Positions 59,334 through 64,000 of a stretch of DNA of 64,000 nucleotides are shown here, piece by piece. Each line of letters begins with the position of its first letter. The first letter of the stretch is position 1. Location: positions 2,418,001 through 2,482,000 of the forward strand of contig CM057061.1 of the NCBI GenBank assembly GCA_029945375.1, in the 5' to 3' direction. This DNA comes from Agaricus subrufescens (Eukaryota > Basidiomycota > Agaricomycetes > Agaricales > Agaricaceae). The notes beneath the pieces were generated by a model. The model was not told the origin of the DNA, did no database searches, and saw only the letters and a program-made list of their open reading frames with translations. The position numbers and the translations under genes were made by a program.

Positions 59334-62194
59334 GACGAGGCTCTCAGTGGGAATGGTCAACACCTGTGTTTGTTCCCTTATATGCGTTTCTTCGGCATCT
59401 AGAATTGATGATCAAACCTGTTGTACTTTGACAAGCTGATGTTCGTATTCGGTGCAACGAATCCTCTGGCATCAATTTAGGATGTTTTGCTCGATCTTCA
59501 TTTTCTGTCCAGATCGTAAGATATTGTTCTGTTACATAGTGACTATATGTGCTATATCCGCCGGTTAGTAGACCGACCAGGAGAGTCTGCGTTCACTGAG
59601 CCATATATTGGAAGATACCTGAATGCGTGTGATCCCTTGTTTAAATGAACTAGCAACTATCAAGAACTATCCGTGGTTTGAAATAGATCCCAGAAGACAG
59701 ATTTACTTGTCAGTGGAGTATCAATCATGCAGACTAATTCCAGAATCGCGATCCTTCCATATTCACCACTATAGGTCGAATATAGTGCTGCGTCAATTGT
59801 ATGCCACTACAACTTGCATGGTCCTGATTAGCATCCTTTCAACCGACGTATCATAGTCACAATCAGAACCAACGTCCTTCGACAACAAATCAACACGCTC
59901 AACTCTCACATAGCGTGTGAATTAGTTTAATCTTAAGGTGACCGTTTGTCGGACTTGTGCTAAATTTAGCCTTTGAAACCCTGTTATATAGTATCCAATG
60001 CCGAAATTCCTAGCTCAAGGGGGCGGCGTTGGGGAAACCCGAGAATCCAATCAATTGTCCTTCCACTCGACAGCAGGTGTCCGGAGTCTACGAATCGTCT
60101 TCACCGCAAATGGTTCATCAACACACGAATAGATTAGATTGCAGCTTTCCCCTATTCCTAAAGGCTTCCTCGATCTATCCACAGAAGGAAATGCACAACT
60201 TATAACTCATACAGGAACACAAGGTCTCGTTTCCAAGTTTCATTCGGTTCTACTAGAATTCTTTACTGATTGTATTCGCGAGGGAAAAGGTACTTGAGTC
60301 AGAAAAGGCTTGGATTGTGGGAAGGATGGAACGCTAACAACGTACTACAGACAGAGTGTGCGGAAAGAGTGACCAATGACAAGCTAAAGCGATATCCAGA
60401 GGATCCCAAAAGCGCCAAGTTCTATTGTGGCGCTCATACAATCGGTATTTTGGACACAAAGCCTGAGGACTCCGGACACTTGATGAATATCAACTGGATA
60501 CCCGCTGTCGAGGAGGGATCGATAACTGTTCCTCGGATTTCCCCGATGCCGCCCAATTATCTGGCACGTTGTCGCCTCGTCGTCGTGCGTTCTGACAGGA
60601 GCCCAAATAATTAAATCGAGCGGATATTCTGACACTGCCAATTGAAATTTGAATATAGCACTATTTATGGACGTAGAATTCCGAAATAGGCAATTTTCCA
60701 CGACCATGCTGCACCAGTTGATTGCACGGCTTGCTCGGGTGACAGCCCCCTGACGTACACACATAACACTCCCAGAAACACCCCTAAAGTATACTTAGTC
60801 TTCGTAAGACCACATTACACCCGATGTTCGCAAGCTCACTTTCACAGTAGTTCCAAATTATCGACATTTTTCGCCGCTGGTCAATTGGACCCTATCTCAG
60901 GGCCATCTTAATCCCGAAGACTGAATGGGAGACAATGAGGCCGAGGCGCTGAGAGATCGTCTACGCAGAGTAGGCACTCCATCAACATATTGATACATAC
61001 TACACCAGCAGCTCTAAGGATACGCATCTTTGATCCTGCTGTGTTATACTACTGGAACATGTGCAGCGTGATCGTGAATTAACGTACTATATCGGAAGAT
61101 ATTCTGTACCTCGACCATGATGCATGACCCCTGAGTGCTCTATATATTCATGTGTATGGAGCTGATTATGGGTTTGGGACATGCAGACAATGCGTGATCG
61201 CTCTCTACCCCATAAATTAACATGATTAAGATAAAAATGGGGCTCGCCAGAACTCTTGAAACCGGGTACCGGCGGAGAACAGGTGTCCTTTACATGCCCA
61301 AAAATCCCGATACCCTCGCAGGCCTTTCGGGATCCCTAAAGTTAATAAGGTCATGCTGGCACATGGATAACAATTGGATTTTAATACGAGTCGTCCATTC
61401 AAATGAAATCACCAAGAGAATCGGACCCATGGCATTACTTTGTTAAAATGACCACTGTAGCCTTTGAAGGATGGGGCAAAGATATGTCGACGTTAAAATC
61501 AGGGAACTCGTATGTTAAGGTTATTTTTAATGAGATCTGATGATGATCGATGAACCGTTGCGTCGGAATGTAAGTTGAGACACGATATCGTGTTCAAGTT
61601 GGTCAAGATCCAGAATAGTGCGTGAATATCTTGGCCATGTACCCCACAACCAGTAGGACGTGGATTTGACAACTTGGCATCAACGACGCGACATTACTGA
61701 AAGTTGCCATGCGAGGCGGATCTGGGTAGCCTGACGGGGGCGTGGGTTGTCGCACACCCTAATTAGGAACACTGTCTTTGGGTATCAGGCCGCCGTTGCG
61801 TCATCAGTCAAGTTTCATTCAAACTACAGCAGCGACAACGGGCATATGTTTGAGCGACGCGGTAGCGGGAATCTTTTTCACAGGCCTAGAAGTGGAAGCT
61901 CTGTCACCATGTTCAAGGGTAGAACATGAGAGAACGGCGAAATCCGATGGAGTGAAAACTTCACAAATGTCAAAGAAAAAAATCATGTCAATCAGCTTGA
62001 GAACTGACACAGAACAAGTCCTTTCCACGCGCCCTGCTCGTTCGTATTCCCTATAGCCCCCACGGGTAATCATGTCCCCTTGAATGAAGGAACATGTGCA
62101 TTGGTCCTCCGTTCGTTCATCAGCTACACAGACTCTTCTCTAGCATTCATTCAGCACAACTGCGATATCCAACTCGATAAAAGAGCACCGGACC
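59334..62194. other. Gene-poor stretch
   Basis: The first 600 bp or so are the 5' flank of DUF6534 copy 5 and resemble the flanks of copies 3 and 4. Beyond that there are a few frames of 70-126 codons (60270-60764 on both strands, 61222-61446, 61778-62073), none with a recognisable motif or splice partner. I see no supported gene. Confidence 0.4.
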
Positions 62195-63467
62195 TCAAGA
62201 CGTGGTGAATGGAGGGTTACCCACAATCGGCTCACTACCCTCTCTATTATTCACTCGTTTGGCTTGATTTCTCCTCGCCTTCGCATCCTCTACCCTATCG
62301 AAAAATTCGGTCCCCAAAAATCCACGCTCATCACCCTCTGTGAGTACCACCCCATTATCGGACAGATAAAACTTTAATCCGGCATCAAGAGCCTTTGGAA
62401 TGTTTATGAATATAAGTATTTCCGACGATCTTCTCATGCCTGCCATGGAAGATTAGATGAGAAAACGTTCCACGAGGTTGGTACAGTAGAATGATCACAC
62501 TGACCACTAGTAACATCATTGTCTCCAACACTCTGCGCCAAGTGTATGTGATTTCTTTCCATCCTTGACAAACCTTCTTGTTCTATCGAGTTCCAGGCGG
62601 AACGCGTGGTCCCATGTACCGCCATTCCGGATGGTATATCCGATATGTGCTGGATTGGCTTAAACTCGATTTTGAGAGTCTGTTATGCCCATATATGTCG
62701 TCAGCAGCTCATTATAGGTCATTCAACTGATAGGAACGCACACTTATTGAATGTCCTTGGCTCGCTCTGACGAGCCACACACCGTCCCTTTCTCCGTTTC
62801 CTTCACTAGTGGTGTAGTTGAGTCGAGGTCCATTTGTCTGTTCAAGCACCAGCGAGAAACGTTGTTTAGGATCAGCTCTGACAATCCTCTTCAGCTGCTC
62901 AAGGGTCATACCGAGCTTCTGTAGTTGGTTTAGTTTCAACTGTAGAATGCAGTGTATCAGCACAGAGTGTTGGTGATGAGACAGAATAGAAAAAAAGACA
63001 CGTACAAGGTCACTGACATACACGAAACCGTCCTCCCGCATCTCCAGACCTTCGAATGCAGCTCCATGGCGCAGTATCCAAGACAACGTTTTCGACATTC
63101 TCACTTCTAGCGGACTTCTCTGCGCACTAGGAGGCTTATTCCCATCTTGGTAGTTAACACGTTCCTGGGTCGCCTTTGGAGATCTCCCGGATTTCGCGGC
63201 TTTTTGATTGCGTCGCCTGTTGTCATTCTTGTCTTCAGGTCCTGAGCCATGCGAAGTTCCGGTGGCAAGAGGAGGTTGCTTCCAAAGAAGGTTCCGTTTT
63301 CTGGCACCTGTGTAGCTTGTTGTGGTTGGTGCCTGGGATAGAGACGCGAGCGTCAAGTGTCGAAGAGAAAGAGGTTCCCGAGCAGATCGATGGTAGACAG
63401 AATTTCTAATAGTTTGAAACCCGTCTAAAAGGCGAAAGTTGCGTGGTGAACGTAGGATTAGAGCCAT
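62195..63467 (-). CDS. tpt1: tRNA 2'-phosphotransferase (Tpt1/KptA)
   Basis: Tpt1 removes the 2'-phosphate left at the splice junction after tRNA ligation, transferring it to NAD+. The start at 63467 gives MALILRSPRNFRLLDGF, an N-terminal extension of about 110 residues that is basic and may be a mitochondrial presequence followed by a Lys/Arg-rich linker. The catalytic domain follows: VRMSKTLSWILRHGA with the first RNA-binding Arg and His, GLEMREDGFVYVSDL, an intron, LNQLQKLGMTLEQLKRIV, FSLV, DGVWLVRASQGHSIS, an intron, PSGMAVHGTTRSAW, GLSRMERNHIHLAQS, an intron, AGMRRSSEILIFINIPKAL, LKFYLSDNGVVLTEGDERG and FLGTEFF. The active-site Arg-His-Arg-Arg set (RH in ILRHG, R in VRASQGH, R in GMRRSS) is in place. 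Three introns, all in phase. Confidence 0.93.
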
Positions 63468-63948
63468 GTCATCATGGAATGAACTTAACCGACCGTAATT
63501 CTAGCCATATTCGGTAACTGCTTGTACCCCTGTTTCAATCGTTGTTCTCACCTAGATCCAAACCTCAGTGATCTTCCCCTGTGGAGGCCTCATTTTCAAC
63601 CAAGAGCACTAAAATATAAACCGCGCGAACACTTTTGATAGAACAAGGGTTGTTGGCCAATTCTGTCGAGGGGATATGACAACGATTGATTGGATGGTGG
63701 CCCTGAGGATATTTGACGATGTGAGAAACTACCGTTAGTTTTGACTCTTTCATGCATAATTATCACCCATGACAGACCGTCTATGCGGAGAAAGAGGCGC
63801 CCTGTCTAGCTCCGTACGAGTACTGTTCCAAGTATAGCAAACACGTTTAGGGTCTCGCGTGCATTGCTCATAAACTACCTGTGCTTAATAGCATTGGTGA
63901 TCGACCTTTATGCGCTGAACTCTTTTCTTCCTCAACCAACAGCTCAAG
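63468..63948. promoter_or_regulatory. Divergent intergenic region upstream of tpt1
   Basis: This 481-bp stretch lies between the tpt1 start and the possible gene at the right edge. It should contain the tpt1 promoter. No frame in it is convincing. Confidence 0.35.
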
Positions 63949-64000
63949 ATGTCTGAAGATACGGGCCAACGCTCGCTAAAGCCATCAGCAACACTTCGTG
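63949..64000 (+). CDS. Possible start of a gene, cut by the window end
   Basis: An ATG preceded by CAGCTCAAG begins MSEDTGQRSLKPSATLR and stays open to the last base. The pyrimidine-rich lead and clean start context are compatible with a gene, but 17 codons do not allow identification. Confidence 0.35.
   Translation, partial: MSEDTGQRSLKPSATLR

Overview
The window looks like a chromosome segment from an agaricomycete (mushroom-forming basidiomycete). Genes are cut by many GT-AG introns of about 50-70 nt. The accessory content is also typical of that group: DUF6534 membrane proteins, a NACHT/NLR gene and a KDZ transposon. No tRNA, rRNA or CRISPR array was recognised.

Region 1 (1-22 kb) holds conserved housekeeping and regulatory genes. 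In order: an aldose 1-epimerase (+, 386-2214); a GATA zinc-finger factor with a His/Pro-rich N-terminus (-, 4432-6911); a large basic protein of unknown function built from two long exons (-, 7725-10482); a mitochondrial ABHD11/Imo32-type hydrolase (+, 13675-14958); an HDDC2/YfbR-type 5'-deoxynucleotidase (-, 15057-16092); a GRAM-TBC-EF-hand RabGAP (+, 16144-20183) whose start codon lies only 51 bp from that of the deoxynucleotidase; and the WD40 COMPASS subunit Swd3/WDR5 (-, 20415-21905).

Region 2 (22-60 kb) is accessory DNA. It carries five same-strand copies of a seven-helix DUF6534 gene. Copies 1 and 2 sit in a tandem duplication of about 3.0 kb. Copies 3 and 4 sit in a second duplicated block that has been invaded by a truncated aminoglycoside-phosphotransferase-like gene. 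Copy 5 lies beyond the transposon.

Region 3 (41,243-55,740) is a 14.5-kb KDZ-type DNA transposon inserted in the NACHT domain of an NLR gene. The insertion is defined to the base: an 8-bp duplication (GATCTCAT on the + strand) flanks imperfect inverted repeats of about 90 bp, and removing the element rejoins the two halves of the NLR in frame. The element encodes a KDZ transposase and two apparently intact genes of unknown function on the opposite strand. Both ends carry large arrays of short palindromes, with periods of 133 bp on the left and about 113 bp on the right. The host NLR also has a premature stop and a probable frameshift, so it is a pseudogene.

Region 4 (60-64 kb) has a long stretch without a recognisable gene, then tRNA 2'-phosphotransferase TPT1 (-, 62195-63467) and the first codons of a possible gene running off the window.
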